A DNA stretch of 64,000 nucleotides from Limnobacter sp. MED105. GTDB taxonomy: Bacteria > Pseudomonadota > Gammaproteobacteria > Burkholderiales > Burkholderiaceae_B. The stretch covers positions 248,001 through 312,000 of the forward strand of contig NZ_ABCT01000001.1 in NCBI RefSeq assembly GCF_000170915.1, in the 5' to 3' direction. A program made the position numbers and the translations under genes. Positions 33,575-42,965 of the stretch are shown here, piece by piece. Below the pieces are notes generated by a model, which was given only the letters and a program-made list of their open reading frames with translations, was not told the origin of the DNA and did not search any database. The number at the start of each line of letters is the position of its first letter. Positions within the stretch are counted from its first letter, which is position 1.

Positions 33575-33950
33575 GCAGCTGGTTTATTTAGCCGACTCGG
33601 CGGTTTTAAGCCAACTCGGCAGTGGGATTGCTTGGGGCGCACTTCAAGAAAACCGCCCCGTTTGAGTTGATTCGCAGCGATCGGCTTCATGCCGACACCG
33701 AGACTCGGCCCGCACTTTTGCCGAGCTCGGTGAGCAAGAATCCATTCAAAAAGGGATCACGCGGTTTTCTGTGCGGAACAAGTAACCCGTGCCGAGTTGG
33801 CCAGAAACCGCAACGGTGACCCTTCAAGTTCAGTTCCCAATAAACCAGTTCAGTGCGACACAAGTAACCCGCGCAAAGGTCACTCGCGAAGATCGCCCCA
33901 AGCTCCTCGCGGTACAATAAACCTCCAATGCAGCACCCAAGGAGAATTCA
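33575..33950. other. Gene-free stretch with dispersed repeat copy 1
   Basis: No gene is supported in these 376 bases. They hold repeat copy 1 (33642-33776) with a flank of GCCAACTCGGCAGTGGGATTGC (33609-33630) that recurs inverted near 61.8 kb. After the repeat there are two similar short phrases (CAAGTAACCCGTGCC and CAAGTAACCCGCGC), then the leader of gor. Confidence 0.8.
33642..33776 (+). repeat. Dispersed intergenic repeat, copy 1
   Basis: It starts CTTCAAGAAAACCGCCCCG and ends AAAAAGGGATCACGCGGTTTTCTG, so the ends AGAAAACC/GGTTTTCT are inverted. The core ACCGAGACTCGGCCCGC and CTTTTGCCGAG is shared almost exactly with copy 2 at 54.3 kb. See also the copies at 61.7 and 61.9 kb. Confidence 0.8.
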
Positions 33951-35312
33951 ATGAGCACACCCAACGCACCTTATGATCTCGTCGTCATCGGCGGTGGTTC
34001 AGGCGGAGTCGCCAGCGCCCGCCGCGCGGCCAGCTATGGCGCTAAAGTCGCACTCATCGAATCCAGTCGCCTCGGTGGCACCTGTGTTATTCGCGGTTGT
34101 GTGCCCAAAAAACTCATGATGTATGCCGCACAGTTTGGTCAAACCCTGCGTGAAGGTTTGCAGCCTGGCTGGCAGGTCACGCAAGCCGAGTTTTCAATGG
34201 CGCAATGGCAAGCGGCCAAAGGCAAGGAAATCGACCGGCTTGAAGGCATTTACGCCCGCATGCTGGAAAACAGTGGGGTTGAAACCATTCGTGGCCATGG
34301 CGTCATCAAGTCCACCACAGAAGTTCACGTGGGTGAGCGGGTATTGAACACCCAGCGAATTTTGATTGCCAGTGGCGCAGCGCCCAATCGCAGCGCATTT
34401 CCCGGGCTCGAACTTGCTGCCACTTCCAATGAACTGCTCGATCTTTCTACGCTGCCAAAACGAGTCGGCGTGATCGGCGCAGGTTACATCGCACTCGAGT
34501 TTGCCTGTATTTTGCGTGGTCTCGGTTCTGAGGTGTCGGTGTTTTATCGCGGCGATTTGCCCTTGCGCGGGTTTGATGAAGGCATTCGAAATCGCTTGGT
34601 CACGGCCATGCAACTGCAAGGCATTCAATTGTTTCCCGACACAGATTTCAAATCGCTCAGCCAGCAAGGCGCCACGTTTGATTTGCAAACCGCAGCCGCA
34701 AATCATGCATTTGACTTTGTATTGAATGCCACTGGTCGCAGTCCCAACACGCAAGGTTTGGGACTTGAAAACATTGGCCTTCGAACAGGTCCTGCGGGTG
34801 AAATTGAAGTGAACAAGTACAGCCACACAGGAATCAAAGGCGTGTATGCGGTGGGCGATGTCACCAACCGCGTAAACCTCACACCCGTGGCCATTGCTGA
34901 AGGACGTGCCCTCGCGGAAAACGAATTCAATGGAAAAGACCTCACTGTTGACCACACCAGCGTCCCCACAGCCACCTTTACTTCGCCACCCATCGGAAGT
35001 GTTGGACTGACCGAGGAACAGGCGGCCAAGCGTGCGCCCACCCGTGTCTATGAAACCGAATTCACACCCATGAAAACCAAGTTCTCGGGCGGTGAGCAGA
35101 AAACCTACATGAAGCTGCTGGTGGACGACGCGAGCGACCGTGTGGTTGGCATTCACATGCTGGGCGAAGACTCGCCCGAGATGATTCAACTGCTGGGTGT
35201 GTTGTACACCATGGGCGCAAGCAAAGCCGATTTCGATCGCACCATTGCCGTTCACCCCAGTTCGGCCGAGGAGTGGGTGTTGTTGCGTGAATTGAGTCGC
35301 AAAGTCGGATAG
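33951..35312 (+). CDS. gor: Glutathione-disulfide reductase
   Basis: This cytoplasmic FAD enzyme of 453 residues reduces GSSG with NADPH. The FAD motif is GGGSGGVASARRA, and the redox disulfide motif GGTCVIRGCVPKKLM is diagnostic for glutathione reductase. A central GAGYIALEFACIL is the pyridine-nucleotide site, YAVGDVTNRVNLTPVAI the second FAD contact, and HPSSAEEW at the C-terminus holds the catalytic His. AAGGAG lies six bases before the ATG. It adds to the redox group upstream (OxyR, FAD oxidoreductase) but is separated from it by the repeat-bearing spacer, so it has its own promoter. Confidence 0.96.
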   Translation: MSTPNAPYDLVVIGGGSGGVASARRAASYGAKVALIESSRLGGTCVIRGCVPKKLMMYAAQFGQTLREGLQPGWQVTQAEFSMAQWQAAKGKEIDRLEGIYARMLENSGVETIRGHGVIKSTTEVHVGERVLNTQRILIASGAAPNRSAFPGLELAATSNELLDLSTLPKRVGVIGAGYIALEFACILRGLGSEVSVFYRGDLPLRGFDEGIRNRLVTAMQLQGIQLFPDTDFKSLSQQGATFDLQTAAANHAFDFVLNATGRSPNTQGLGLENIGLRTGPAGEIEVNKYSHTGIKGVYAVGDVTNRVNLTPVAIAEGRALAENEFNGKDLTVDHTSVPTATFTSPPIGSVGLTEEQAAKRAPTRVYETEFTPMKTKFSGGEQKTYMKLLVDDASDRVVGIHMLGEDSPEMIQLLGVLYTMGASKADFDRTIAVHPSSAEEWVLLRELSRKVG

Positions 35313-35393
35313 ACATCACTCGCTCACTACATGTGGTGATGGTGCTCAGGTTAGACCCATCGCCAACTTTAAATTCCGTTGCTAGAGTCCCGC

Positions 35394-36485
35394 ATGGTTT
35401 TACCATTAGGGCCTCTGAGCAACGTGTCAGCTTCTCAATTTTTATCACTTCCAACAGCCTTCGCTGAAACAGAAGCACTGCTCGCACCTTTGTGGGCGGT
35501 TCCTTTTGTGCAGGGTGATTGCGGCCCCAATCTTGAATACGACAATGCGTTTCTTGAATTGCAACAAGCAGCCTGCGGCAAACCGGAAAGTCAATTTGAA
35601 GCTGCAACACCGCCCGACTGGGGCGCTGTAGAAACAGGCGCACTGCAATTGCTGGCCCGTAGTCGGGACTTGCGCCTGGTGGTGTTGTGGGCCGAAGCCC
35701 GCTTGAACCTGGGAGGACTGCAAACCTTGCCAGAAAGTTTGGGTGCACTGGCCAGCCTGCTCGAGACAGCATGGGTTGTCGTTAATCCTCCTCTCGATGA
35801 TGGCGATCCCTATGCCCGCATCAATGTCATCGAAGGGCTGGGCTTTGGCGGTACTTTCTTTCAGTCCCTGCGAAACTGCGTGGTGGTCGAAAATCCTCGA
35901 ATCGGGGTCATCCGGCTGAAAGACTTCGAAGCACTGGCAGGCCATTTGCCAGGTACTGAATTATCCGTGTCACGCGAGCAAATCGAGTTGTTCTTTCGTT
36001 CGCCAGAAAGCAAGGCAGACGCCTTGCGTGCATGGGTGCTTCGCGGTCAGTTCAGCTTGAAAAAAATTCTCGCCACGCTGGCCTTGCATGTTGAAGCAGA
36101 TCGACTGCCGCAACTTTCTGAATTCAGTGTGTTGCTGGGCCACGTGTTGTCCTGTCTGCCCGCACATCAAATGGAACAAATTCCCACGCCAGAACCACAC
36201 AGTGCTTTGTGCGATTCAATCCACGATTCAAGCAAGCTGGGGCATTCAATTGCGCAGTTGCGCATTCATTCCCGTGCGCAGGCTTTGGCTGCCATTGATC
36301 AGGTGTGCTCCTACCTCGAGCAGGCTGAGCCCACCAACCCGGCGCAGCTTCTCCTGAAAAGGGCGCGCCGCCTGATCGACAAAAACTTCATGCAGTTGAT
36401 GAAAGACCTTGCACCGGAGGCCTTGGCCGAGGTGGCAAAAATCATGGGAGTCAATCCCGATTCTCTCGAGCAGGAAGATGCTTAA
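35394..36485 (+). CDS. tssA: T6SS cap protein TssA
   Basis: This 363-residue protein has an N-terminal ImpA_N domain (GPNLEYDNAFLELQQAACGKPE, DWGAVETGALQLLARSRDLRL). It is followed by a charged middle and a C-terminal helical part (AIDQVCSYLEQAEPTNPAQLLLKRARRLI), which matches the short TssA class. TssA primes tail-sheath growth and sits at the baseplate or distal end. An in-frame TTG at 35379 is a less likely start than the ATG at 35394. It opens a plus-strand T6SS operon continuing to clpV. Confidence 0.92.
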   Translation: MVLPLGPLSNVSASQFLSLPTAFAETEALLAPLWAVPFVQGDCGPNLEYDNAFLELQQAACGKPESQFEAATPPDWGAVETGALQLLARSRDLRLVVLWAEARLNLGGLQTLPESLGALASLLETAWVVVNPPLDDGDPYARINVIEGLGFGGTFFQSLRNCVVVENPRIGVIRLKDFEALAGHLPGTELSVSREQIELFFRSPESKADALRAWVLRGQFSLKKILATLALHVEADRLPQLSEFSVLLGHVLSCLPAHQMEQIPTPEPHSALCDSIHDSSKLGHSIAQLRIHSRAQALAAIDQVCSYLEQAEPTNPAQLLLKRARRLIDKNFMQLMKDLAPEALAEVAKIMGVNPDSLEQEDA

Positions 36486-36530
36486 AGTCGCCCTGCATTT
36501 ACCCATTCTTCTTACTTGCGAGATTGATCA

Positions 36531-37043
36531 ATGAGCGGACAAAAATTTGTAGGGCGCAATCGCGCACCCCGCGTACAAATTGAATATGACGTTGAAGTGT
36601 ACGGTTCACAGAAAAAAGTGCAGTTGCCCTTTGTCATGGGGGTTATGTCTGACCTGTCCGGCAAATCAGAAGTGCCTCTGGCACCGGTGGCCGAGCGTGA
36701 CTTTCTGGAAGTTGATGTCGACAACTTCGATGCACGCATGAAAAGCATCAAGCCCCGAGTGGCTTTTCACGCCGCCAACCACCTCACAGGTGAAGGCAAT
36801 GTCGCAGTCGACATCACGTTTGAATCCATGGACGACTTCAGCCCGGCTGCCATCGCGCGAAAAGTAGAGCCACTGCGCAAGTTGCTGGAAGCGCGCCAGC
36901 AACTGTCCAACCTTCTCACGTACATGGATGGCAAAAATGGCGCCGAGGAACTGCTGGCAAAACTGCTGGCCGACCCAGCCTTGCTTAAAAGCCTCTCCAC
37001 CAGCGTCAAGCCTGCTGAATCAACCTCTCCTGAAGGTGAGTAA
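36531..37043 (+). CDS. tssB: T6SS contractile sheath small subunit TssB
   Basis: This protein of 170 residues matches ImpB/VipA. RVQIEYDVEVYG, LPFVMGVMSDLSG and the long C-terminal helix with LSNLLTYMDGKNGAEELL are family landmarks. It assembles with TssC into the contractile sheath around the Hcp tube in the cytoplasm; the C-terminal helix is where ClpV acts in related systems. Only two bases separate it from tssC, so the partners are made together in stoichiometric order. Confidence 0.96.
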   Translation: MSGQKFVGRNRAPRVQIEYDVEVYGSQKKVQLPFVMGVMSDLSGKSEVPLAPVAERDFLEVDVDNFDARMKSIKPRVAFHAANHLTGEGNVAVDITFESMDDFSPAAIARKVEPLRKLLEARQQLSNLLTYMDGKNGAEELLAKLLADPALLKSLSTSVKPAESTSPEGE

Positions 37044-37045
37044 TC

Positions 37046-38536
37046 ATGTCTGAACAAATGCAAAACCGCGCGCTCGATGTGATCGAGCTTGAGGGCAATG
37101 AACTCTCTTTTCTTTTGCAAAAAGAGTTCAAGCCAAAAACCGATGAAGCCAGGTCTGAAGTGGAGTCGGCAGTACTCACCTTGGCTCGTCAGGCACTGGA
37201 AGGCGTGGAGTTGGTGGGCGACGATGTGGTTGACTCCATCGAGCGAATGATCGCCTCCATTGATCAAAAACTTTCTCTTCAAATCAATGAAATTATTCAC
37301 CATACCGATTTCCAGCAAATGGAAAGTGCCTGGCGTGGCCTGAATTACTTGGTGAACAACACGGAAACAGACGAGTTTTTGAAAATTCGTTTCATGAATG
37401 TATCCAAAACCGAGTTGGCCAAAACCTTGAAACGCTACAAGGGTGTGGCCTGGGATCAAAGCCCGGTATTCAAGAAAATTTATGAGCATGAATACGGCCA
37501 GTTTGGCGGTGAGCCTTATGGCTGCCTGATCGGCGATTATTATTTTGACCACTCTCCGCCCGATGTGGAAATGTTGGGTGAGCTGTCGAAAATCAGTGCG
37601 TCGGCACATGCGCCTTTTTTGTCGGCCGTGTCCCCCGCCACATTGCAAATGGATTCCTGGCAAGAACTTGCCAACCCGCGCGACCTCACCAAGATTTTTT
37701 CTACACCTGACTATGCAGCGTGGCGCAGCTTGCGCGAAGCAGAAGACTCCAAATACCTGGGCCTGACCATGCCACGGTTTCTGGCTCGCCAACCCTACGG
37801 CGCAAAAACCAACCCGGTTGAAGAATTCGCTTTTGAAGAAGACACCGGCCTGGCCGACCACAGCCGCTACACCTGGGCCAACTCGGCCTATGCCATGGCT
37901 GTGAATATCAACCGTTCATTCAAGGAATATGGCTGGTGCTCGCGCATTCGCGGCATTGAATCGGGCGGTGCCGTACCCAACCTGCCCACCCACACATTTC
38001 CCACTGATGACGGTGGTGTGGACATGAAGTGCCCCACTGAAATTGCCATTTCCGATCGCCGTGAAGCCGAGCTCAGCAAGAGTGGGTTTCTGCCTCTCAT
38101 TCACAAAAAAAACAGCGATCTGGCTGCTTTCATTGGCGCACAGTCCGTGCACAAACCGGCTGAGTACGAGGATCCCGACGCAACAGCCAATGCCAAACTG
38201 GCTGCTCGCCTTCCTTACCTGTTTGCCACTTGCCGCTTTGCGCATTACCTGAAATGCATCGTTCGCGACAAGGTGGGCTCTTTCAAAGAGCGCGCCGACA
38301 TGCAGCGCTGGTTGCAAGACTGGATCATGCAATACGTGGATGGTGACCCCGCAAACTCTTCCGAGGCGGTCAAAGCCTCACGCCCGCTGGCTGCCGCTGA
38401 AGTGGTTGTTGAAGAAATAGAGGGCAACCCAGGCATGTATGCGTCCCGATTCTATTTGCGCCCGCACTACCAGCTAGAGGGCCTCACCGTGTCTTTGCGT
38501 TTGGTCAGCAAGTTGCCATCCGCCAAAGCGTCTTAA
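37046..38536 (+). CDS. tssC: T6SS contractile sheath large subunit TssC
   Basis: This protein of 496 residues matches ImpC/VipB/EvpB. WRGLNYLVNNTETDEFLKIRFMN, GGEPYGCLIGDYYF, PFLSAVSPATLQM and RFAHYLKCIVRDKVGSF are conserved blocks of the family. It forms the outer sheath with TssB. Length and order are ordinary. The 39-base gap to hcp with its own ribosome site (AGAGGGA) allows the high Hcp output known for these systems. Confidence 0.97.
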   Translation: MSEQMQNRALDVIELEGNELSFLLQKEFKPKTDEARSEVESAVLTLARQALEGVELVGDDVVDSIERMIASIDQKLSLQINEIIHHTDFQQMESAWRGLNYLVNNTETDEFLKIRFMNVSKTELAKTLKRYKGVAWDQSPVFKKIYEHEYGQFGGEPYGCLIGDYYFDHSPPDVEMLGELSKISASAHAPFLSAVSPATLQMDSWQELANPRDLTKIFSTPDYAAWRSLREAEDSKYLGLTMPRFLARQPYGAKTNPVEEFAFEEDTGLADHSRYTWANSAYAMAVNINRSFKEYGWCSRIRGIESGGAVPNLPTHTFPTDDGGVDMKCPTEIAISDRREAELSKSGFLPLIHKKNSDLAAFIGAQSVHKPAEYEDPDATANAKLAARLPYLFATCRFAHYLKCIVRDKVGSFKERADMQRWLQDWIMQYVDGDPANSSEAVKASRPLAAAEVVVEEIEGNPGMYASRFYLRPHYQLEGLTVSLRLVSKLPSAKAS

Positions 38537-38575
38537 AACTTGAATTATTAATCAACCAATTACAGAGGGAATCAA

Positions 38576-39058
38576 ATGTCAGTAGACATGTTTTTGAAAA
38601 TCAAGGGTGTGGATGGCGAATCCGTAGACAGCGTACATGCCAAGGAAATCGACATTGCCGCCTGGAGCTGGGGCATGTCCCAGTCTGGCACCACCCATGT
38701 GGGTCGTGGTGGTGGCGCAGGCAAGGTCAGTGTGCAAGACATCAGCTTTACCAAGTACATCGACAAGGCCACACCAAACCTGATTAAGGCATGTTGCAAC
38801 GGCAAGCATTTTGATGAGGCCGTGCTGACTGTTCGCAAAGCAGGTGAAAAACCGCTGGAGTATGTTGTCTTGACCATGAAAGACGTCATTATCTCCAACG
38901 TCAGCCAGGGCGGTTCGGGCGGTGAAGACCGGTTAACAGAAACCGTGACCTTGAACTTTGCCGAGTTCAGCTATGTGTACGTGCCCCAAAAGAAAGACGG
39001 TGGCCCTGAGGGCAAGGTTGAGGCGACATTCAACATTGCAACCAACTCCGAGAAGTAA
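38576..39058 (+). CDS. hcp: T6SS tube protein Hcp (first copy)
   Basis: This 160-residue Hcp (TssD) carries the family opening VDMFLKIKGVDGES and IDIAAWSWGMSQSGTTH, the VQDISFTKYIDKATP strand pair and the late TETVTLNFAEFSYVYVPQK. Hcp rings of six stack into the inner tube and are secreted. AGAGGGAATCAA before the ATG is a strong ribosome site. A second, divergent Hcp follows 20 bases later; this copy looks like the standard structural one. Confidence 0.96.
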   Translation: MSVDMFLKIKGVDGESVDSVHAKEIDIAAWSWGMSQSGTTHVGRGGGAGKVSVQDISFTKYIDKATPNLIKACCNGKHFDEAVLTVRKAGEKPLEYVVLTMKDVIISNVSQGGSGGEDRLTETVTLNFAEFSYVYVPQKKDGGPEGKVEATFNIATNSEK

Positions 39059-39078
39059 TCGGAAAGCCGGGAAACACA

Positions 39079-39561
39079 ATGTCGAAAGTTGATATGTTCC
39101 TGGCCCTGGATGGTTCCCGTCAGGGGGCCATTCAAGGGGAAAGCCAGGTCAGTGGTCATGTCGGTGAAATTGAAATCGCCGGTTGGTCGTGGGGCATGTC
39201 CCAGCAAGTTCATTCATCGTCGCAACTGGCGTCCAAAGCGTCGGTGCGCACATTGAGTGTACAAAAGTCGATCGACAGCTCGAGTACCGCCATCATGAGT
39301 GCCTTGAAGTCTGCTGAACTGCTGAGCAAAGTGGTGCTGACTTGTCGCGATCCCGGCGGCCTTGCCACCATTGATTACTTGCGCATTGTTTTGCGAAAGG
39401 CACGAATTTGTGATTATGAAATTACTGGTGGCGCAAACGATGGCCGGCAGGTGGGGGAGTCATTCTCGATTGCATTCAAAGAAATCGAGGTGCTGTATAC
39501 CCCCAAGTCGGCAGCCAATTTAAAGGCGGGTGCCTGTACTTACATTGATGTGTATGAGTAA
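39079..39561 (+). CDS. T6SS Hcp-family protein (second copy)
   Basis: This second 160-residue Hcp keeps VDMFLALDGSRQGAIQGES, IEIAGWSWGMSQQVHSSSQ and VRTLSVQKSIDSSS, but differs from the first copy over much of its length. The C-terminus has an extra KAGACTYIDVYE tail in place of the usual end. Tandem non-identical Hcp proteins may form mixed tubes or carry different cargo. Its stop overlaps the tssE start, tying its translation to the baseplate gene. Confidence 0.92.
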   Translation: MSKVDMFLALDGSRQGAIQGESQVSGHVGEIEIAGWSWGMSQQVHSSSQLASKASVRTLSVQKSIDSSSTAIMSALKSAELLSKVVLTCRDPGGLATIDYLRIVLRKARICDYEITGGANDGRQVGESFSIAFKEIEVLYTPKSAANLKAGACTYIDVYE

Positions 39562-40057
39562 GTCTCGGGACGCCTTGCAACCTGCTTTGCTGGATCGACT
39601 TCAGGATGACGAGCCCTCAATTCAGACCGAATCTGCCCACAGTCGCTTCATCACCAAAGAAGCCCTGCGACATTTGGTGTTGCGCGATCTCGAACAACTG
39701 CTGAACGCAACCCGCGTTCTTGACAGCGAATCTCTTGAGGGCCAGGCGCACTTGAATGAGTCAGTACTGGCGTATGGCATGCCCCCGGTGGCTGGAAAAA
39801 TTGCATCCATGATCGATGTGAAAGATTTTGAACACACCGTGGCCAATTTGATTCGCTGTTTCGAACCACGCATCGACGGCCATTCACTCAAAGTAACGGC
39901 ACAAACCCAGCAGGGCTTGATGCATTTGCACAATGTAATTGGTCTGCGTATTTCCGGTTTGTTGTGGGCGCAGCCTTATCCAATCGAGTTGATGCTGCGC
40001 ACCGAGGTTGACCTTGAAACCGGCAAGGTGGTGTTGTTGCCGCTTTCCGGTTTCTGA
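39554..40057 (+). CDS. tssE: T6SS baseplate protein TssE
   Basis: This 167-residue protein is a gp25-like baseplate wedge subunit. LLDRL near the start, RHLVLRDLEQLLNATR and the later SVLAYGMPPV and FEPRIDGHSLKV blocks are typical. It nucleates sheath polymerisation with TssF and TssG. I use the ATG at 39554, which overlaps the end of the second hcp by eight bases; an in-frame ATG at 39530 would start inside that gene without benefit. Confidence 0.93.
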   Translation: MSKSRDALQPALLDRLQDDEPSIQTESAHSRFITKEALRHLVLRDLEQLLNATRVLDSESLEGQAHLNESVLAYGMPPVAGKIASMIDVKDFEHTVANLIRCFEPRIDGHSLKVTAQTQQGLMHLHNVIGLRISGLLWAQPYPIELMLRTEVDLETGKVVLLPLSGF

Positions 40058-40077
40058 GCAGCAGGCGTCGAGTCAAT

Positions 40078-41934
40078 ATGGATCCGCGTTTACTCCAGTT
40101 TTATATCCAGGAACTTGCCCATGTGCGCGACAGCGGTGCCGAGTTCGCAGCGCGCTTTCCGAAAATCGCTTCGCGTCTTGCAATGGACGCCACTGAGGTT
40201 CAAGATCCCTACGTCGAAAGGTTGCTTGAGGGTTTTGCGTTTCTCACGGCCCGTGTGCAGCTGCGGTTGAACGAGGAGTTTCCGCGTTTTACCGAGCAAC
40301 TGCTAAACCGAATCAGTCCCAATTTTCTGGCCCCAGTGCCTGCCATGGGTGTGGTGCAACTCAACCTCAATCTCAACGATGTTGCCTTGAAGAAAGGTAT
40401 TTCGCTTGCGGCTGGCACTGTGTTGCAAAGCCAGGTGGCCAAAGGCATCACCACCCCGTGCAAGTTCAAGGTAGGGCATGGTTTAACATTGTGGCCCTTG
40501 GCCATACGGGCCATTCAACATGGACCTTTCAAGGCCACGGCAAGGCGAATGCAAGGCGGCAAGCAGCCACGGTCCGCTTTGTTGGTCACGCTCGAGAATT
40601 CCACACAATCTGCGGTGTCACAACTGCCGGTGAATGAACTGGATTTTCATGTTAGTTGTGGTGATGAATACGCCTACACACTTTTTGAAAGGTTGTGTTA
40701 TCAAACAGTCTCAGTCGGAATACGTTGCCCCGAGCAGACCGATTGGCAATGGTTGCCGCCAGCTTGTGTCGCGGCCTTGGGGTTCAATGATTCTCAGGCA
40801 CTGCTTCCAGTCCATTCAAACCAGTTCAGTGGCATGCGTTTGCTGCAAGAGTTTTTCGCTTTGCCAGCCCGATTTCTTTTTTTTCGTGTTCAAGGCTTAC
40901 AGCGCTTTCTGGCTGATTTCAAGCATTCCAGTTTTGAACTGGCGTTTTGTTTCGCTGAGCCCAATAGCGAGCTTGATCGAGTGGTTGCCGTGGACTCATT
41001 GGCCTTGAATTGCACGCCCGTGGTCAATTTGTTTGAACACAGTTGCGATCGCATCATGCTGGATGATCGTCTGCATGAGGTCTTGGTGCAGCCCAACCGC
41101 AGCAAGCCGCAAGACTTTGAAGTGCACTCAGTGCTGAGCGTGCAGGGGTATGGGCAAAACAAGGCGCAGGAACTGCCGGCCTTGTATGCCAATTGCACCA
41201 ATACCGCTGAAAGTATTGATCACGAAGGGCCTCAATTCGTACATCGCCGCGTCCCCACGTTGATGTCAGAAAAGCAGCTGCGGGAGGGCGCACGTTCGTC
41301 GTATTCAGGCAGTGATGTTTATCTCGGCTTGACCTTGCCCACTGGCGAGCTGATTCAAACACACGGGCTTGCGCAGCTTGCCGTGCAAGCTCTGTGTACC
41401 AATCGGGATTTGCCCCTGCTAATACCCGTGGGGCAAGGGCCCACTGACCTGGCCTGGCCGGGTAATTTGCCGGTTCAGTCTATTCGTTTTCTGCGTGGCC
41501 CCAGTCGTCCGAAGGCAGCCAGATATGGTGGGCAAAGCTGTTGGCAATTGATCGAGCATTTGTCCTTGAACTATCTTGGCCTGATCGATCAGGATGCGCT
41601 CGCCTTGGGGCAGCTTTTGGCCTTGCATGCCGATCCAGCGCAACAAGCGCATCAACACATGGCCAGGGCTATTGTGGCGGTTGAGACACAAACAAGGGTG
41701 TCGCGTGTGGTCCGACAGGGAAGGCCAGCTGTGGTGCGCGGCTTGCTGGTCACGCTCACTCTGGATGAACTGGCTTTGCAGGGCACGGGCGCCCTGGTGT
41801 TGGGCAGCATTTTGGCCTTCTATCTTGCAAACCATGTGTCGGTGAATTCATTTGTACAAACCCGGGTGCGTCTGCACAGCACCGGTGCGGAGTTTGATTT
41901 TCCTGCCAGGTCGGGTAACCGACCCTTGCTGTAG
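40078..41934 (+). CDS. tssF: T6SS baseplate protein TssF
   Basis: This 618-residue protein matches ImpG/VasA. The start DPRLLQFYIQELAHVRDSGAEFAARFPKIA and the PYVERLLEGFAFLTARVQLRLNEEFPRFTEQLL block are conserved in TssF, as is the later YGGQSCWQLIEHLSLNYL. It is one of the two large wedge proteins of the baseplate and binds TssG. Normal length, no break. The gap to tssG is 14 bases. Confidence 0.96.
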   Translation: MDPRLLQFYIQELAHVRDSGAEFAARFPKIASRLAMDATEVQDPYVERLLEGFAFLTARVQLRLNEEFPRFTEQLLNRISPNFLAPVPAMGVVQLNLNLNDVALKKGISLAAGTVLQSQVAKGITTPCKFKVGHGLTLWPLAIRAIQHGPFKATARRMQGGKQPRSALLVTLENSTQSAVSQLPVNELDFHVSCGDEYAYTLFERLCYQTVSVGIRCPEQTDWQWLPPACVAALGFNDSQALLPVHSNQFSGMRLLQEFFALPARFLFFRVQGLQRFLADFKHSSFELAFCFAEPNSELDRVVAVDSLALNCTPVVNLFEHSCDRIMLDDRLHEVLVQPNRSKPQDFEVHSVLSVQGYGQNKAQELPALYANCTNTAESIDHEGPQFVHRRVPTLMSEKQLREGARSSYSGSDVYLGLTLPTGELIQTHGLAQLAVQALCTNRDLPLLIPVGQGPTDLAWPGNLPVQSIRFLRGPSRPKAARYGGQSCWQLIEHLSLNYLGLIDQDALALGQLLALHADPAQQAHQHMARAIVAVETQTRVSRVVRQGRPAVVRGLLVTLTLDELALQGTGALVLGSILAFYLANHVSVNSFVQTRVRLHSTGAEFDFPARSGNRPLL

Positions 41935-41948
41935 CCGGGCTTGTGCAA

Positions 41949-42965
41949 ATGAGTATGCCAACACCGCCAGTTTCCAATTTCTTCGCTCTGTTGCGGAAAA
42001 TTGAACAGTCGCATTCTGACAAACCGTTGCTCGGTACATCATTGCGTCTGCGAGATGACCCTGTCCGTTTGGGTCAGCGACCCTACCTTGACTTCGCCAC
42101 GCAAGATTTCAAATGCGAAGGCACTATTCAGACTACCGGTTTGGGTACGATTCCGAAGCTGTTTATTCAGAACTTTGGTTTGTTGGGTCCCAATGGCGCC
42201 TTGCCACTGCATTACACAGAACATGCCTACACGCGGATTCATCAGTGGAATGACCCCACCTTCGCCGAGTTTCTGGATATCTTTCACCATCGGGCTTATT
42301 TGTTGTTTTACAGGGCATGGGCCGAGTCACAACCTCACATTGCCTATCACCGCAAAACGTTCAATCCGTTTGCGCAACACTTGAACAGTTTGGTGGGGCA
42401 TGGTGCATTATCCAGCTGGGGGCGCGAGGCCTTGCCCACCCATTTTCGTGCGGGTTTGGCTGCGCATTTTACCCGGCGAAGCAAAACACAAGCGGGCTTG
42501 GCTACAAGCCTGTCAGCCTTAACCAGCCTGCCCGTGGAAGTTTTACCGTTTCAAGCGCAGTGGCTACAGCTGCACGCGCAGAGCAGTGATCAGTCGACAG
42601 GGCGGGCGCTTGGGCATGGCGCCATGCTTGGCAGCAGGGTGTGGTGCGCGCAAAGCAAAATAAAAATTGATATTGGCCCCATGGCCTACAGCGCTTACCA
42701 ACAGTTACTGCCTGGCACACCAGGACGAACGCGCCTTGTGCAGGCCACCCATGCCTACCTGGGGCTTGAATTTGATTGTGAATTCGCACTTCAAATCAGC
42801 CCTGACAAGATTCCGCAAGCTTGCCTCAACGGCACAGCCCAGTTGGGGCGCAAGGCATGGCTGGGTGAACTACAGCTGCACAAACGCACCCAGCGGCCAG
42901 CAACCGTTCGCATGAAATGCCTTGCGGTTCCCACTCATTCTTCATTGTCCCGGAGTTCCGCATGA
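41949..42965 (+). CDS. tssG: T6SS baseplate protein TssG
   Basis: This 338-residue protein matches ImpH/VasB. FFALLRKIEQSHSDKPLLGTSLRL, IPKLFIQNFGLLGPNGALPLHYTEH and AYLGLEFDCEFALQI are typical TssG segments. It bridges TssF to TssE in the baseplate wedge. In-frame starts are GTG 41943, ATG 41949 and ATG 41955; the middle one is chosen. The stop overlaps the clpV ATG by four bases, so the genes are coupled. Confidence 0.95.
   Translation: MSMPTPPVSNFFALLRKIEQSHSDKPLLGTSLRLRDDPVRLGQRPYLDFATQDFKCEGTIQTTGLGTIPKLFIQNFGLLGPNGALPLHYTEHAYTRIHQWNDPTFAEFLDIFHHRAYLLFYRAWAESQPHIAYHRKTFNPFAQHLNSLVGHGALSSWGREALPTHFRAGLAAHFTRRSKTQAGLATSLSALTSLPVEVLPFQAQWLQLHAQSSDQSTGRALGHGAMLGSRVWCAQSKIKIDIGPMAYSAYQQLLPGTPGRTRLVQATHAYLGLEFDCEFALQISPDKIPQACLNGTAQLGRKAWLGELQLHKRTQRPATVRMKCLAVPTHSSLSRSSA

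Noticed and set aside
33622-33819. Short open frame over repeat copy 1
   Set aside because: Same reason: repeat-derived, no ribosome site, no protein features.
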